A model generated the notes under the pieces. The model was not told where the DNA came from, searched no databases, and was given only the letters and a program-made list of their open reading frames with translations. This document shows positions 63,848 through 64,000 of a stretch of DNA of 64,000 nucleotides, in pieces. The position numbers were made by a program, and so were the translations under genes. Origin of the DNA: Undibacterium hunanense (GTDB lineage Bacteria > Pseudomonadota > Gammaproteobacteria > Burkholderiales > Burkholderiaceae_D); NCBI RefSeq assembly GCF_014284335.1, contig NZ_JACOGF010000010.1, forward strand, positions 124,001 through 188,000, read 5' to 3'. The first letter of the stretch is position 1. Each line of letters opens with the position of its first letter.

Positions 63848-64000
63848 CAGCGCCTCCGCAGTTGATGCAGTTGCAGCAGGAACATCGGCACACCCACCAG
63901 TGCAGTAATGACGCCAACCGGCAACTGCTGTGGTGCCACCACCGTGCGGGCAACGGTATCAGCCAGCACCAGGAAACAACCACCAGCCAAAGTCGCAGCA
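63847..64000 (-). CDS. btuC: Cobalamin ABC transporter permease, C-terminal end only
   Basis: Only the last ~50 residues are in the window; the gene runs off the right edge. The reading frame gives AATLAGGCFLVLADTVARTV, VAPQQLPVGVITALVGVPMF and LLQLHQLRRR, the hallmark C-terminus of the BtuC/FecCD permease family (LADT.ART...P.ELPVGV.TA..G.P.F). Its stop overlaps the btuD start. Confidence 0.88.
   Translation of the reverse strand, partial: AATLAGGCFLVLADTVARTVVAPQQLPVGVITALVGVPMFLLQLHQLRRR

Noticed and set aside
1..64000. CRISPR arrays, tRNA or rRNA genes, integrases, phage or IS transposases
   Set aside because: I scanned intergenic regions by eye for regular spaced repeats, tRNA cloverleaf strings and transposase motifs and saw none. 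A tRNAscan, CRISPR finder or ISfinder run would be decisive.

Overview
The window looks like chromosomal DNA of a betaproteobacterium of the Burkholderiales, most likely Oxalobacteraceae (an Undibacterium-like organism). This is inferred from moderate GC by eye and from the style of the encoded proteins: a gcvT-H-P operon behind a tandem glycine riboswitch, a TonB/ExbB/ExbD set, a FapA-type DUF342 protein, NADH-type FabI, RhlE helicase and a CobO/CobB/CobU/CbiB/CobD/CobQ operon. I saw no rRNA, tRNA, CRISPR array, integrase, transposase or phage gene. It reads as ordinary chromosome carrying several small dispersed repeats.

Layout. 1-8.9 kb: a 5'-truncated exported cyanophycinase, a Cache-domain chemoreceptor, a 528-residue unknown protein, a solo periplasmic TonB C-terminal-domain protein, a solo periplasmic Cache protein, a receiver-PAS-GGDEF-EAL protein and an orphan Imm32-like immunity gene. 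8.9-13.8 kb: glycine cleavage operon on the minus strand with its tandem riboswitch. 14.2-25.7 kb: secreted pectate lyase, penicillin-acylase-type Ntn hydrolase, repeat-rich DUF2799 lipoprotein, ABC exporter, a divergent TetR/MFS pair with a clear operator, and MltD. 25.8-30.3 kb: tonB-exbB-exbD-exbD-TPR operon, minus strand. 31.1-39.0 kb: dipeptide/oligopeptide-type ABC importer (two binding proteins, two permeases, one fused double ATPase) behind a candidate sigma-54 promoter. 39.1-45.2 kb: NUDIX hydrolase, TldD/TldE-type pair, fabI, orphan GH8 endoglucanase. 45.9-55.0 kb: RhlE helicase, selD, transaldolase, CAT-family acetyltransferase, small exported proteins, FapA, and a small membrane protein behind a MerR-type promoter. 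55.0-64.0 kb: one long minus-strand cobalamin operon running off the right edge.

How the parts relate. The TonB operon and the B12 operon plausibly cooperate: outer-membrane B12 uptake needs TonB, BtuFCD moves the corrinoid inward, and CobO/CobU/CbiB/CobD/CobB/CobQ adenylate and remodel it. No outer-membrane receptor is in view, and no early corrin-ring genes are seen. The glycine genes are under glycine control through the riboswitch. The peptide importer, cyanophycinase, pectate lyase, acylase and GH8 enzyme suggest a scavenger of polymers and peptides.

The most interesting items are the TonB operon with two ExbD paralogues, a TPR partner and a remote stand-alone TonB C-terminal domain; the multi-repeat DUF2799 lipoprotein next to an Ntn hydrolase; the sigma-54 and MerR-type promoters; the two co-translated BtuF-like proteins, one lacking a signal peptide; and a matched pair of roughly 100-bp dispersed repeats. 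I found no feature that clearly amounts to an undescribed defence or mobile system.
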